DNA of 64,000 nucleotides from Hyphomicrobiales bacterium (lineage in GTDB: Bacteria > Pseudomonadota > Alphaproteobacteria > Rhizobiales > Rhizobiaceae). The notes beneath the pieces were generated by a model. That model was given only the letters and a program-made list of their open reading frames with translations, made no database searches and was not told the DNA's origin. The stretch lies in assembly GCA_900473795.1 (NCBI GenBank), contig UCMT01000021.1, forward strand, positions 62,001-126,000, read 5' to 3'. The position numbers and the translations under genes were made by a program. Shown piece by piece: positions 33,973 to 43,060 of this stretch (its first letter is position 1; every line of letters begins with the position of its first letter).

Positions 33973-35373
33973 TTAATAGCGGTAGTGTTCAGCCTTGAAC
34001 GGGCCTTGCGGCTTCACGCCGATATAGTTGGCCTGTTCTTCGGAAAGTGCCGTCAGCTTGGCACCGAGCTTGGCGAGGTGCAGGCGGGCGACCTTCTCGT
34101 CGAGGTGCTTCGGCAGGATGTGGACCTTCTTGCCGTACTGTTCACCCTTGGTGAAGAGCTCGATCTGGGCCAAGACCTGGTTGGTGAACGAGGCCGACAT
34201 GACGAAGGAGGGATGCCCGGTGGCGTTGCCGAGATTGAGCAGGCGCCCTTCCGACAGAAGGATCATGCGGTTGCCCTTCGGGAACTCGATCAGATCGACC
34301 TGCGGCTTGATGTTGGTCCATTTCAGATTGCGCAGAGCGGAAACCTGGATCTCGTTGTCGAAGTGGCCGATATTGCCGACGATAGCCATGTCCTTCATCT
34401 CGCGCATGTGGTCCATGCGGATGACGTCCTTGTTGCCGGTCGTGGTGATGAAGATGTCGGCGCTCGAGACGACGTCCTCGAGCTGCACGACTTCATAACC
34501 GTCCATGGCAGCCTGCAGGGCGCAGATCGGGTCGACTTCGGTGACTTTAACGCGGGCGCCGGCGCCCGACAGCGAGGCAGCCGAACCCTTGCCGACGTCG
34601 CCATAACCGCAGACGATGGCGACCTTGCCGGCCATCATCACGTCGGTGCCGCGGCGGATGCCGTCGACCAGCGATTCCTTGCAGCCGTACTTGTTGTCGA
34701 ATTTCGACTTCGTGACCGAATCGTTGACGTTGATTGCCGGGAAGGGCAGGAGGCCCTTGGCATGCAGCTGGTACAGACGGTTGACGCCGGTGGTGGTTTC
34801 TTCCGTCACGCCCTTGATCGCGTCGCGCTGCTTGGTGAACCAGCCCGGGGAGGCGGCAAGGCGCTTCTTGATCTGGGCGACGAGGATTTCCTCTTCTTCC
34901 GAGGTCGGGTTCGACAGCACGTCCTCGCCGGCTTCGGCGCGGGCGCCGAGCAGGATGTACATGGTGGCGTCGCCGCCGTCATCGAGGATCATGTTGGAAA
35001 CACCGCCATCGGTCCACTGGAAGATCTGGTCGGTGTAGGTCCAGTATTCCTCCAGCGTCTCGCCCTTGACGGCGAAGACCGGAACGCCGCTGGCAGCGAT
35101 CGCCGCCGCGGCGTGGTCCTGGGTGGAGAAGATGTTGCAGGATGCCCAGCGGACTTCCGCGCCGAGCGCGACCAGCGTCTCGATCAGAACGGCCGTCTGG
35201 ATGGTCATGTGCAGCGAGCCGGTGATACGCGCGCCCTTCAGCGTCTTCTTCGTACCGAATTCCTCGCGGCAGGCGATAAGGCCCGGCATTTCGGTCTCGG
35301 CAATGGTGATTTCCTTGCGGCCGAAATCGGCAAGGCCGATATCCGCAACCAGATAGTCGTTCGTCGTGCTCAT
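33973..35373 (-). CDS. ahcY: Adenosylhomocysteinase (S-adenosylhomocysteine hydrolase)
   Basis: 466 residues, family length. It starts [21 protein letters not shown]; it has the NAD-binding [13 protein letters not shown], the substrate region [11 protein letters not shown] and ends [13 protein letters not shown]. It splits S-adenosylhomocysteine to adenosine and homocysteine, keeping methyl transfer going. The ATG at 35373 is chosen from the conserved N-terminus; 28 extra upstream codons in frame are not part of the family. A perfect palindrome lies 138 bp upstream and a strong terminator follows. Confidence 0.97.
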   Translation of the reverse strand: MSTTNDYLVADIGLADFGRKEITIAETEMPGLIACREEFGTKKTLKGARITGSLHMTIQTAVLIETLVALGAEVRWASCNIFSTQDHAAAAIAASGVPVFAVKGETLEEYWTYTDQIFQWTDGGVSNMILDDGGDATMYILLGARAEAGEDVLSNPTSEEEEILVAQIKKRLAASPGWFTKQRDAIKGVTEETTTGVNRLYQLHAKGLLPFPAINVNDSVTKSKFDNKYGCKESLVDGIRRGTDVMMAGKVAIVCGYGDVGKGSAASLSGAGARVKVTEVDPICALQAAMDGYEVVQLEDVVSSADIFITTTGNKDVIRMDHMREMKDMAIVGNIGHFDNEIQVSALRNLKWTNIKPQVDLIEFPKGNRMILLSEGRLLNLGNATGHPSFVMSASFTNQVLAQIELFTKGEQYGKKVHILPKHLDEKVARLHLAKLGAKLTALSEEQANYIGVKPQGPFKAEHYRY

Positions 35374-35510
35374 GAAGCTCTCCGGGCTTAAGGCCATGCA
35401 CCGGGACTGACTGTGATGATGATCCGGGCAGGCAACTGAAATTCGCACTTCCGGCACGAAGCCTAAAGTTTGGCTCTCACCTAGCAGGATTCATGAAAGG
35501 GAGCAACAGG

Positions 35511-35538
35511 ACATAAAGAAGTCTTTATGTCTTTATGT
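35511..35538. promoter_or_regulatory. Perfect 20-bp palindrome plus third half-site upstream of ahcY
   Basis: ACATAAAGA (35511-35519), AG, TCTTTATGT (35522-35530) is a perfect 9-2-9 palindrome. A second copy of the half-site, TCTTTATGT at 35530-35538, follows at once. It sits between the HPr gene and ahcY. ArsR-family SahR regulators are known to control ahcY and methionine-cycle genes in several Proteobacteria; this site may be such an operator, but I cannot confirm the consensus. Confidence 0.55.
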
Positions 35539-35544
35539 CTCGGA

Positions 35545-35862
35545 TCAGATCTCTTCGCCGAACTTGTCGGCGACCAACGCGTCGAGGGCGTCGAGCGCTT
35601 CCTGGGCCTGGCGGCCGCTGGCGACGACGGAGATGGAACAGCCGGTGCTGGCGGCCAGCATCATCAGGCCCATGATCGAGGTGCCGCCGACGGTCATGCC
35701 GTCTTTCGACACATGGATCTCGGCGTCGTAGCCTTCCACCGTCTGGACGAATTTGGCCGAGGCGCGGGCGTGCAGCCCTCGCTTGTTGATGATCAGCAAT
35801 TCGCGGGAAAGCGCCACTGTGGCCACTTCGCTATTTGCCACTGAGGACACGGCTTGCGACAT
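35545..35862 (-). CDS. HPr phosphocarrier protein
   Basis: 105 residues. The phosphorylatable histidine is in NKRGLHARASAKFVQ (His31), and the regulatory serine in VGGTSIMGLMML (Ser62), the site modified by HPr kinase. It belongs to the alphaproteobacterial PTS that lacks sugar permeases and acts in regulation. It carries about 18 extra N-terminal residues. The gene overlaps the EIIA gene by 32 bp, so both are surely co-translated. The target in this organism cannot be read from sequence. Confidence 0.93.
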   Translation of the reverse strand: MSQAVSSVANSEVATVALSRELLIINKRGLHARASAKFVQTVEGYDAEIHVSKDGMTVGGTSIMGLMMLAASTGCSISVVASGRQAQEALDALDALVADKFGEEI

Positions 35863-36232
35863 TGATATACTTCCTGCCTGCTTCGGATGCTTCGACGAGT
35901 GCCTTGTCCATATCGCTTTCGCCGCGCACGCCGGCGAGCTTGATCAGCATAGGCAGGTTGACGCCGGCGATGACCTCGACGGTGCCGCTCTGCATCACCG
36001 AGATCGCCAGATTGGACGGGGTGCCGCCGAACATATCCGTCAGGATGATGACGCCGTTGCCCTCATCGGCCGACAGGACCGCTTCGAGGATATCCTGGCG
36101 GCGTTGATCCATGTCATCCTCGGGGCCGATGCAGACCGTCTCGATCGACTTTTGCGGACCAACGACATGCTCCAGCGCATGACGAAACTCTTCAGCCAGC
36201 TTGCCGTGTGTGACAAGCACAAGTCCGATCAT
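35831..36232 (-). CDS. PTS EIIA component, mannose/fructose type
   Basis: 133 residues. LVLVTHGKLAEEF holds the phosphorylation site His9; VIILTDMFGGTPSNLAI is the family's conserved loop. It accepts phosphate from HPr. No EIIB or EIIC gene is nearby, so it is part of a regulatory phospho-relay rather than a sugar importer. It lies between hprK (144 bp upstream) and HPr. Confidence 0.92.
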   Translation of the reverse strand: MIGLVLVTHGKLAEEFRHALEHVVGPQKSIETVCIGPEDDMDQRRQDILEAVLSADEGNGVIILTDMFGGTPSNLAISVMQSGTVEVIAGVNLPMLIKLAGVRGESDMDKALVEASEAGRKYINVASRVLSGK

Positions 36233-36376
36233 GGTGTCTCCGCTCCAACTGCATCTGCTAATCGTCGATGGTCAGATATCGCAATGCAGCAATTTCGTCC
36301 ACCTTTGGGGCGGCCATCTTGGCAAGGAAAAGGCGAAGTGCAAGTTAAAAATCCAGAAATGCTGCTTTTGAAGGCA

Positions 36377-36844
36377 TCATCGTCCTTGAAAATTGGCATT
36401 TCGAGGCAAAATAAGCCGCAAAATTTCGAAGGAATTCAAACCCTCCCCGAAGGGAAGCCGCAGCAATGGCAAAAAATTGCCTGAGGGAAGTGCAAACACC
36501 TCGTTTTCGGGCGGCAGGCGCGGTTCAAACGGCGATTTGACCGGCTGAACGGCGAAATCAAGCACGGCAGCGGATATCGTCTCGACGTTGACGATGCCGG
36601 CACCGCGAATCTCGGCCAACCCGGCGATGGAGGCGGGTCGTCGGGCGACAATCCTGCCATTTCGCATCGAGATCAGCACCTGATCGTCCGATACGAGCGC
36701 GCCAAACAATCCGCTCGCTCGTGCGGCCGCCAGACAGGAGAGAGCGACAGCCGTCTTGCCGGCGCCCGAGGGACCGACAAACAGGAAGCCAAGGGTCCCG
36801 AGAACGACGGCCGTGGCGTGAATATTGACCGCCTCGTCCGTCAT
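36377..36844 (-). CDS. hprK: HPr kinase/phosphorylase, short form
   Basis: 155 residues, only the C-terminal catalytic domain of the roughly 310-residue Gram-positive enzyme. Walker A is GPSGAGKTAV (24-33), followed by LVSDDQVLI and IRGAGIVNVE, the family signature region. It phosphorylates and dephosphorylates the HPr serine. The short form is the norm in alphaproteobacteria. The start codon overlaps the chvG stop (ATGA), so its output is tied to the ChvG/ChvI system. Confidence 0.9.
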   Translation of the reverse strand: MTDEAVNIHATAVVLGTLGFLFVGPSGAGKTAVALSCLAAARASGLFGALVSDDQVLISMRNGRIVARRPASIAGLAEIRGAGIVNVETISAAVLDFAVQPVKSPFEPRLPPENEVFALPSGNFLPLLRLPFGEGLNSFEILRLILPRNANFQGR

Positions 36845-38622
36845 GCGTTGGTCTCGACCGGCAGCGACAGGGTGAAGCGCGCGCCGACGACCTTGCCGCT
36901 CGCATTCGTCATATTCTCGGCCTTCAGAGAGCCGCCATGGGCTTCCGCGATCTGGCGCGAGATCGACAGTCCGAGGCCGGAATTCTGGCCGAAATCCTCG
37001 CCTTCCGGCCGATCGGTGTAGAAGCGTTCGAAGATCCGGTCGATGTCTTCCGCCTGGATGCCGGGGCCGTTGTCCTCAACATAGATGAGGCAGCGGCTGC
37101 GGGTTCGGGTCAGGCGCAGGATGATGCGGCCACCTTCCTCCGGCACGAAGGAGCGTGCGTTTTCGATGAGGTTGGTGATGATCTGGCCGATGCGAAGCTC
37201 GTAGCCGGCGACATCGAAGCGGGCCTTCGGATTGTCCTTGCGCTCGACGACGAAGCTGAGCTGCACGGGTTTCTTGCCGCCGCGGATCTGCCGGGAAATG
37301 TCGACGAGATCGCCCACCAGCTTCTCCAGGTCGATGGCCTTGGCGTCGCTGCGGGCAAGCTCTGCATCGAGCCGCGACGCGTCGGAGATGTCGCTGATCA
37401 GGCGATCCAGGCGGCGCACGTCGTGCTGGATCACATCCATCAACCGTTTTTTGGAATCGTCGGTGCGGGCAAGCGGCAGGGTTTCGACGGCGCTGCGCAG
37501 CGATGTCAGCGGGTTCTTGAGCTCATGGCTGACATCGGCGGCGAAATTCTCGATCGCGGCGATGCGGTCGTACAGCGCCGTGGTCATTTCGCGCAGGGCA
37601 ACCGAAAGGTTTCCGATCTCGTCCTGGCGGGAGGAGAAATCCGGGATTTCCTCGCGCTCCTTGGCGCCGCCCCGCCGCACGCGAATGGCAGCGGCCGAAA
37701 GGCGCCGCAGCGGATTGGCGATCGTGCTCGACAGAAGCAGGGAGAGGATGACGTTGACGAGGGCTGCGACACCAAAGACGCGGATGATGGCCAGCCGCTC
37801 GGCATGAACGATCTTGTCGATATCGCCGGCCTGCGTCGAGAGCAGAAGAACGCCGAGGACGGCGCGGAATCGCTGGACGGGAACGGCGACGGAGACGATC
37901 AGCTCGCCCTTTTCGGTGACGCGCACGACGGCGCCGCGAACGCCGGTCAGCGCATTCATGACCTCCGGATAGATGGCGCCGTTGCCGCCTGGCGGTTCCT
38001 TGTAGAGTGGCAGGTTGCCGGGCTGCAGGACACGGTTGAACCAGGAGTTCAGCCGTTCGGACCATGTCGCCGATTCCGGTTCGATCGGCGGCAGGTCGAA
38101 GCGCAGCACCTGTCCGCCGGTATAGAGATGGCGTGAATCCAGCAGCAGGTCGGCATCGGCGTCGAACAGGCGGGCGCGGGTGCGGGTCGGCGAGATCAAC
38201 CGCCGCAGAACGGGCGCGACGCGCTCCTGATTGATCGGAAACTCGAGGTCCTCGTCGCTCGGCAGCGGCGTGATGCTCTGCCCGGCCTGCAGTTCAAGCA
38301 GCTTTTCCGGATCGATGGTGATCGAGTTGGTATCGACCGAAGCGGAAGCTGCGATGGCGCCGGCAATGATCTCGCCTTGCGTCAGCAGGCTTTCGACGCG
38401 CGCATCGATCAGGCCCTCGCGAAACTGGTTCAGGTACATGATGCCGCCGACGAGGACGACGAGGGCCACCAGATTGAAGAACAGGATGCGGCGCGTCAGG
38501 CTCGAAAACACCGCATTGCCGAAGATGCGGCGTATCAGCGTGAAGGGATGCGCCCACTTTCGGTCGGACGCGGTTCTTGCGTCGCTGTCTTCCACATCGA
38601 TGTTTCGCAAGACTTCGACCAA
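36841..38622 (-). CDS. chvG: Membrane sensor histidine kinase ChvG (ExoS)
   Basis: 593 residues. Membrane helices at about 46-66 and 280-300 flank a periplasmic sensor region; HAMP follows (SSTIANPLRRLSAAAIRVRRGG), then the H-box DVSHELKNPLTSLR (His366), N-box NLIENARSF and G-boxes DNGPGIQ and SGLGLSISRQ. ChvG responds to acid and envelope stress in Rhizobiaceae, through ChvI, and is held off by ExoR in relatives. The start is a TTG at 38622 with GGGAG and GAAGG upstream; a GTG nine codons later is an alternative. The 170-bp gap to chvI may hold a separate promoter. Confidence 0.94.
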   Translation of the reverse strand: MVEVLRNIDVEDSDARTASDRKWAHPFTLIRRIFGNAVFSSLTRRILFFNLVALVVLVGGIMYLNQFREGLIDARVESLLTQGEIIAGAIAASASVDTNSITIDPEKLLELQAGQSITPLPSDEDLEFPINQERVAPVLRRLISPTRTRARLFDADADLLLDSRHLYTGGQVLRFDLPPIEPESATWSERLNSWFNRVLQPGNLPLYKEPPGGNGAIYPEVMNALTGVRGAVVRVTEKGELIVSVAVPVQRFRAVLGVLLLSTQAGDIDKIVHAERLAIIRVFGVAALVNVILSLLLSSTIANPLRRLSAAAIRVRRGGAKEREEIPDFSSRQDEIGNLSVALREMTTALYDRIAAIENFAADVSHELKNPLTSLRSAVETLPLARTDDSKKRLMDVIQHDVRRLDRLISDISDASRLDAELARSDAKAIDLEKLVGDLVDISRQIRGGKKPVQLSFVVERKDNPKARFDVAGYELRIGQIITNLIENARSFVPEEGGRIILRLTRTRSRCLIYVEDNGPGIQAEDIDRIFERFYTDRPEGEDFGQNSGLGLSISRQIAEAHGGSLKAENMTNASGKVVGARFTLSLPVETNA

Positions 38623-38792
38623 GCCTTCAACTCCCGCTCGCGCGGCTCCTGCATATCAACGGATATGGCTATTATAGGCGAAAACCGATTGGGGTTCGCT
38701 CCGGCGCGGAGCCGTATCATACAGTTCCGCGACAAGCCATGCCAGTGTGGCCGCGGCGCTAGCCCGCGCGGCCGTGTCAGCGTTAGCGTTCG

Positions 38793-39524
38793 TCAGGCCG
38801 ATTCGCGGAAACGATAACCGACGCCGTAAAGCGTCTCGATCATGTCGAAGTCGTTGTCGACCATCTTGAACTTCTTGCGCAGCCGCTTGATGTGGCTGTC
38901 GATCGTGCGATCGTCGACATAGACCTGCTCGTCATAGGCCGCGTCCATCAGGGAATCGCGGCTCTTTACGACGCCGGGGCGCTGCGCCAGCGAATGCAGG
39001 ATGAGGAATTCGGTGACCGTCAGGGTGACCGGCTCGTTCTTCCAGGTGCAGGTGTGACGTTCCTGGTCCATCGACAGCTGGCCGCGCTCCAGCGAACGCG
39101 CCTGCACATCGGCGGCAGTCTTGGCGGCGGCGCCGGAATTTGCCGCAGCCGCAGCTTCCCGGTTGGCCGAGCGGCGCAGGATCGCCTTGACGCGTTCAAC
39201 CAGCAGTCGCTGCGAGAAGGGCTTGGTGATGAAATCGTCGGCGCCCATCTTCAGGCCGAACAGCTCGTCGATCTCCTCATCCTTGGAGGTGAGGAAGATC
39301 ACCGGAATGTCCGACTTCTGACGCAGGCGGCGCAAGAGTTCCATGCCGTCCATGCGCGGCATCTTGATGTCGAAGATGGCCAGTTGCGGCGGTCGGGCAA
39401 GCAGGCCGTCAAGGGCCGAAGCACCGTCGGTATAGGTTTCGACCTTGTATCCTTCGGCTTCCAGCGCAATCGATACCGAGGTCAGGATGTTCCGGTCGTC
39501 ATCGACAAGTGCAATCGTCTGCAT
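38793..39524 (-). CDS. chvI: Two-component response regulator ChvI
   Basis: 243 residues: receiver domain with Asp8/Asp9 and phospho-acceptor Asp52 ([13 protein letters not shown]), an alanine-rich linker, and an OmpR-type winged helix ([24 protein letters not shown]). It regulates envelope, succinoglycan, motility and virulence genes and affects pckA in Agrobacterium. The ATG at 39524 gives [16 protein letters not shown], the conserved start; another ATG six codons earlier is possible. Confidence 0.95.
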   Translation of the reverse strand: MQTIALVDDDRNILTSVSIALEAEGYKVETYTDGASALDGLLARPPQLAIFDIKMPRMDGMELLRRLRQKSDIPVIFLTSKDEEIDELFGLKMGADDFITKPFSQRLLVERVKAILRRSANREAAAAANSGAAAKTAADVQARSLERGQLSMDQERHTCTWKNEPVTLTVTEFLILHSLAQRPGVVKSRDSLMDAAYDEQVYVDDRTIDSHIKRLRKKFKMVDNDFDMIETLYGVGYRFRESA

Positions 39525-39865
39525 CGTATAGGGCTCCACCATTTCACTTCGCCTCCGAGGCCAGCCCGGTTGTCCGGGGCCATGCTGCGGTACGACGCGC
39601 TTCTTGAGTATAAAGGTGGAACAAATTGTGGCGAAGTAAAATGCAAAAGCAATGCGACGGCTGCAACAAGCGCGATTTCGCCGAAGAAACGGCGGTCGGA
39701 AAGGGCTGATTCAACCGATTAAAAAAGCAATAAATTCCTTTAAATCGATTAATATACTGAAATTATTATATTTTTTGAGACAGCAACCTTGTCTTTTCTC
39801 GCCTCTCCTTTTAATGTCACTAACATTCTACGTTTTATCGGCAAACCACGGAGGAAAGCTGAACC
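39525..39865. promoter_or_regulatory. Divergent chvI/pckA regulatory region with AT-rich island
   Basis: No gene is present in these 341 bp. Positions about 39700-39790 are strikingly AT-rich for this genome and contain two CGATTAA motifs (39714-39722 area and 39746-39752) and a TTAA-N5-TTAA arrangement (39740-39752). Promoters for chvI and pckA must lie here. Known ChvI control of pckA in Agrobacterium makes a ChvI site likely, but I cannot assign one. Confidence 0.5.
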
Positions 39866-41476
39866 ATGAAGGAACTCGGCATTCGCAACCCATCCCTTGG
39901 GCTGGAATTAATCGGTTTCACCAACCTGGACATGGTTCGGTATAACTTCGGCACCGCTGAACTCTATGAGGAAATCCTGCGCCGCGGCGAAGCGCAGCTG
40001 ACCGCGCACGGTGCCGTGCGTGCACTGACCGGTCAGCATACGGGCCGTTCGCCGAAGGACAAATTCGTCGTCCGCGACGCCAATACGGCGAATGAAATCT
40101 GGTGGGACAACAACAATGCGATGTCGCCGGAACAGTTCGACGTCCTGCACCAGGACATGCTCGATCACGCCAAGGGCAAGTCGCTCTATGTTCAGGACCT
40201 GATCGGCGGCGCAGACGCGGAAAACGCTCTTGCGACCCGCGTCGTTACGGAATTCGCCTGGCATTCGCTGTTCATCCGCAACCTGCTGATCCGTCCGGAA
40301 AAGGCAACCCTCGCCAGCTTCGCACCGAAGCTGACGATCATCGACCTGCCGGACTTCAAGGGTGATCCTGCCCGCCATGGTTGCCGCAGCGAAACCGTGA
40401 TTGCCTGCAATTTCACCAAGGGCATCATCCTGATCGGCGGCACATCCTATGCCGGCGAGATGAAGAAGTCGGTCTTCACGATGCTCAACTACCTGTTGCC
40501 GGCCAAGCGTGTGATGCCGATGCATTGCTCCGCCAATGTCGGCCCGGATGGCGACTCGGCGGTCTTCTTCGGACTTTCGGGCACCGGCAAGACGACCCTG
40601 TCGGCCGATCCGAAGCGTACGCTCATCGGTGACGACGAGCACGGCTGGGGCGAGGACGGCATCTTCAATTTCGAAGGCGGCTGCTACGCCAAGACCATTC
40701 GCCTGTCGGCCGAAGCCGAGCCGGAAATCTTCGCCACGACCCGTCGCTTCGGCACCGTGCTCGAGAACGTCATTCTCGACGAGAACCGCGTGCCGGATTT
40801 CAATGACGGCTCGCTCACCGAAAACACACGTTGCGCCTATCCGCTGGACTTCATCCCGAATGCCAGCAAGACCGGCACTGCGGGCCATCCGCGCACGATC
40901 ATCATGCTCACGGCGGATGCCTTCGGCGTGATGCCGCCAATCGCGCGGCTGACGCCGGATCAGGCGATGTATCACTTCCTCTCCGGTTACACCGCCAAGG
41001 TGGCAGGCACCGAAAAGGGCGTGACGGAACCGGAAGCGACCTTCTCGACCTGCTTTGGCGCTCCCTTCATGCCGCGCCATCCGTCCGAGTACGGCAACCT
41101 CCTGAAGACGCTGATCGCCGAGCATGGCGTCAATTGCTGGCTGGTCAACACTGGCTGGACCGGGGGCGCCTATGGCACCGGAAGCCGCATGCCGATCAAG
41201 GCGACGCGGGCACTGCTCGCGGCGGCGCTTGACGGCTCGCTGGCATCGGCCGAATTCCGCACGGACAGCAATTTCGGCTTCGCCGTGCCTGTGGCCGTTC
41301 CCGGTGTCGACGGCAAGATCCTCGATCCGCGCTCGACCTGGAGCGACGGTGCCGCCTATGACGCGCAGGCCCGCAAACTGGTGGACATGTTCGTTGCCAA
41401 TTTTGCCAAGTTCGAGAACCATGTCGATGGCAGCGTCCGCGACGCTGCCCCGGGCGCCAAGCTCGCTGCGGAGTAA
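39866..41476 (+). CDS. pckA: Phosphoenolpyruvate carboxykinase (ATP)
   Basis: 536 residues. [19 protein letters not shown], the kinase-1a loop [15 protein letters not shown], the metal-site [24 protein letters not shown] and the late [17 protein letters not shown] segment ([16 protein letters not shown]) identify it. It turns oxaloacetate into phosphoenolpyruvate, the entry to gluconeogenesis on C4 acids. GGAGGAAAGC precedes the ATG. It is divergent from chvI and ends at a strong terminator. Confidence 0.97.
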   Translation: MKELGIRNPSLGLELIGFTNLDMVRYNFGTAELYEEILRRGEAQLTAHGAVRALTGQHTGRSPKDKFVVRDANTANEIWWDNNNAMSPEQFDVLHQDMLDHAKGKSLYVQDLIGGADAENALATRVVTEFAWHSLFIRNLLIRPEKATLASFAPKLTIIDLPDFKGDPARHGCRSETVIACNFTKGIILIGGTSYAGEMKKSVFTMLNYLLPAKRVMPMHCSANVGPDGDSAVFFGLSGTGKTTLSADPKRTLIGDDEHGWGEDGIFNFEGGCYAKTIRLSAEAEPEIFATTRRFGTVLENVILDENRVPDFNDGSLTENTRCAYPLDFIPNASKTGTAGHPRTIIMLTADAFGVMPPIARLTPDQAMYHFLSGYTAKVAGTEKGVTEPEATFSTCFGAPFMPRHPSEYGNLLKTLIAEHGVNCWLVNTGWTGGAYGTGSRMPIKATRALLAAALDGSLASAEFRTDSNFGFAVPVAVPGVDGKILDPRSTWSDGAAYDAQARKLVDMFVANFAKFENHVDGSVRDAAPGAKLAAE

Positions 41477-41517
41477 AAAAGACAGTCAAATATAAATCGC
41501 AGGCTATGATTCACGTG

Positions 41518-41549
41518 AAACCCGGCTTGAGAAGGCCGGGTTTTCTTTG
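41518..41549 (+). terminator. Rho-independent terminator of pckA
   Basis: AAACCCGGC (41518-41526) pairs with GCCGGGTTT (41535-41543) over an 8-nt loop, followed by TCTTTGT. It begins 42 bp past the stop codon. Confidence 0.85.
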
Positions 41550-41615
41550 TCGTGGCGGTTCATGCGTTTTCAACTTCGCCATCCTGTGAGATAGAGCGAT
41601 GGAAGGAAGAACGTC

Positions 41616-42050
41616 ATGGCTAGCGATCCGCTTTACATCTACGACACCATCGTCATCGCCGGCTGGGAGCTGACGGAGCAATTCGTGCTGGCTGGCGGTC
41701 CGGGCGGGCAGAACGTCAACAAGGTCTCGACGGCCGTCCAGTTATTCTATGGAATCAAGGCCTCGCCTGCATTGCCGGAGCGGGTGCGCGAGAATGCGAT
41801 CAAGCTCGCCGGTCGCAAGGTGTCAAAGGACGGTGTCCTGATGATCGAGGCAAGCCGCTTCCGCAGCCAGGAGCGCAATCGCGAGGATGCGCGCGAGCGG
41901 TTGAAGGAGCTGATCCTCAAGGCGGCCGAGCCGCCACCGCCGCCGCGGCGAAAGACCAGGCCGACGAAGGGTTCGATCGAGCGCCGCCTGAAGGAAAAGA
42001 CCGGGCGCAGCGAAGTCAAGAAGATGCGCGGCCGTCCCGAAAACGAATGA
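41616..42050 (+). CDS. arfB: Ribosome-rescue peptidyl-tRNA hydrolase ArfB (YaeJ)
   Basis: 144 residues: a release-factor-like domain with the catalytic GGQ in VLAGGPGGQNVNKVSTAV (about residues 25-42), then a proline stretch and a basic tail (RRKTRPTKGSIERRLKEKTGR) that enters the mRNA channel of stalled ribosomes. It frees stalled ribosomes without a stop codon. The length fits ArfB and lacks the codon-recognition domains of RF1/RF2. GGAAGGAAGAAC precedes the ATG. Confidence 0.92.
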   Translation: MASDPLYIYDTIVIAGWELTEQFVLAGGPGGQNVNKVSTAVQLFYGIKASPALPERVRENAIKLAGRKVSKDGVLMIEASRFRSQERNREDARERLKELILKAAEPPPPPRRKTRPTKGSIERRLKEKTGRSEVKKMRGRPENE

Positions 42051-42131
42051 GCCGCATTTTTCACGCAGACCTTGTTTTTGCGCGTCACCGCACTCTGTTA
42101 GGCTGGAGCAAATGACAAAGGGAGAAATGCC

Positions 42132-42608
42132 ATGGGCCTGTTCAGTTTTATCAAGAATGCCGGCAAGAAACTCGGCATTGGCGGTGATGACGATGCGCCC
42201 GATGTCGAAGCGGTGAAGAAAGAGCTCGCCTCCCATGACCTCGGTACCGATAAGGTGGACGTCGCTGTGGAAGGCGACAAGGTTGTCCTCACGGGTGTCG
42301 TCAAGGACCAGTCGGTGTTCGAAAAGGCGGTGGTTGCCGTTGGCAATACGCTCGGTATTTCCAAGGTCGAGGCGACCGAACTGAAGGTCGCGGCCGGCGC
42401 GGCAGCGACGCCCGCTCCCGCCAAGGCGCCGGTGTTCTACACGGTCAAGAAGGGCGACAATCTCTGGAAGATCGCCGAAGCTCAATACGGCAAAGGCAAA
42501 GGTGCAAAAAACACCGTCATCTTCGAAGCCAACAAGCCGATGCTGACCCATCCGGACAAGATCTATCCCGGCCAGGTGTTGCGCATTCCGGATCTGGACC
42601 AGGCCTGA
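42132..42608 (+). CDS. BON-LysM domain protein (Kbp/YgaU type)
   Basis: 158 residues without a signal peptide: a short N-terminal stretch, a BON domain (about 25-90, VEAVKKELASHDLG..VVLTGVVKDQ), an Ala/Pro linker and a C-terminal LysM (about 104-155, YTVKKGDNLWKIAEAQYG..IYPGQVLRIP). The E. coli homologue Kbp binds potassium ions and is cytoplasmic. It is followed 2 bp later by a small secreted-protein gene, so the two are probably co-transcribed. Confidence 0.88.
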   Translation: MGLFSFIKNAGKKLGIGGDDDAPDVEAVKKELASHDLGTDKVDVAVEGDKVVLTGVVKDQSVFEKAVVAVGNTLGISKVEATELKVAAGAAATPAPAKAPVFYTVKKGDNLWKIAEAQYGKGKGAKNTVIFEANKPMLTHPDKIYPGQVLRIPDLDQA

Positions 42609-42610
42609 GC

Positions 42611-43051
42611 ATGGACAAAGCCAGCGCAACTCGGTTGGTTCTTTCGTTTGCCCTCATGGCGGCATGGAGCGGAACCGCGCTGGGCCAGGCTTTTCGCGAG
42701 CCGGCAAAGGGATCGGCGGAGCGGTCGGAGATTCTCGACACGCTTCGTCCCGCCGTCGAAGCAGAGATGCGCGGCCCTGTCGAATTCGTGGTGACGACGA
42801 TCCGCGTATCGCCGAACTGGGCGTTTGTGCAGGTCGAACCGCAACGGCCGGGCGGCGGCGCGATCGATCCGGAAAAGACCGGTTTTGCAGGAGAATCCGA
42901 CATGATGGACGGGCTGACGGTCTATGGCCTGGCGACCTTCCAGTTCGGTCGGTGGAATCTGATCGATCATATGGTCGGCCCGACGGATGTCGGTTATGCA
43001 GCCTGGCAGCAGCGCTATGGCGTGCCGCCCGCGATGCTCGGCCTGGAATAG
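42611..43051 (+). CDS. Small exported protein of unknown function
   Basis: 146 residues. A signal peptide ending near TALGQA (residue 27) leads into a compact domain with GPVEFVVTTIRVSPNWAFVQVEPQRPGG and FGRWNLIDHMVGPTDVGYAAW. I do not recognise a named family; the alternation of short strands suggests a small beta-rich periplasmic domain. It starts 2 bp after the LysM gene and ends 9 bp before alkB, so it belongs to a three-gene unit. Confidence 0.72.
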   Translation: MDKASATRLVLSFALMAAWSGTALGQAFREPAKGSAERSEILDTLRPAVEAEMRGPVEFVVTTIRVSPNWAFVQVEPQRPGGGAIDPEKTGFAGESDMMDGLTVYGLATFQFGRWNLIDHMVGPTDVGYAAWQQRYGVPPAMLGLE

Positions 43052-43060
43052 GCTCTTTCC

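Noticed and set aside
35374-35510. S-adenosylhomocysteine or SAM riboswitch in the ahcY leader
   Set aside because: No recognisable conserved core or pseudoknot of the known classes could be traced; the palindrome upstream is a better regulatory candidate.
39740-39752. TTAA-N5-TTAA in the chvI/pckA gap as a CtrA site
   Set aside because: Spacing is five, not seven, bases; it fits the AT-rich context by chance.
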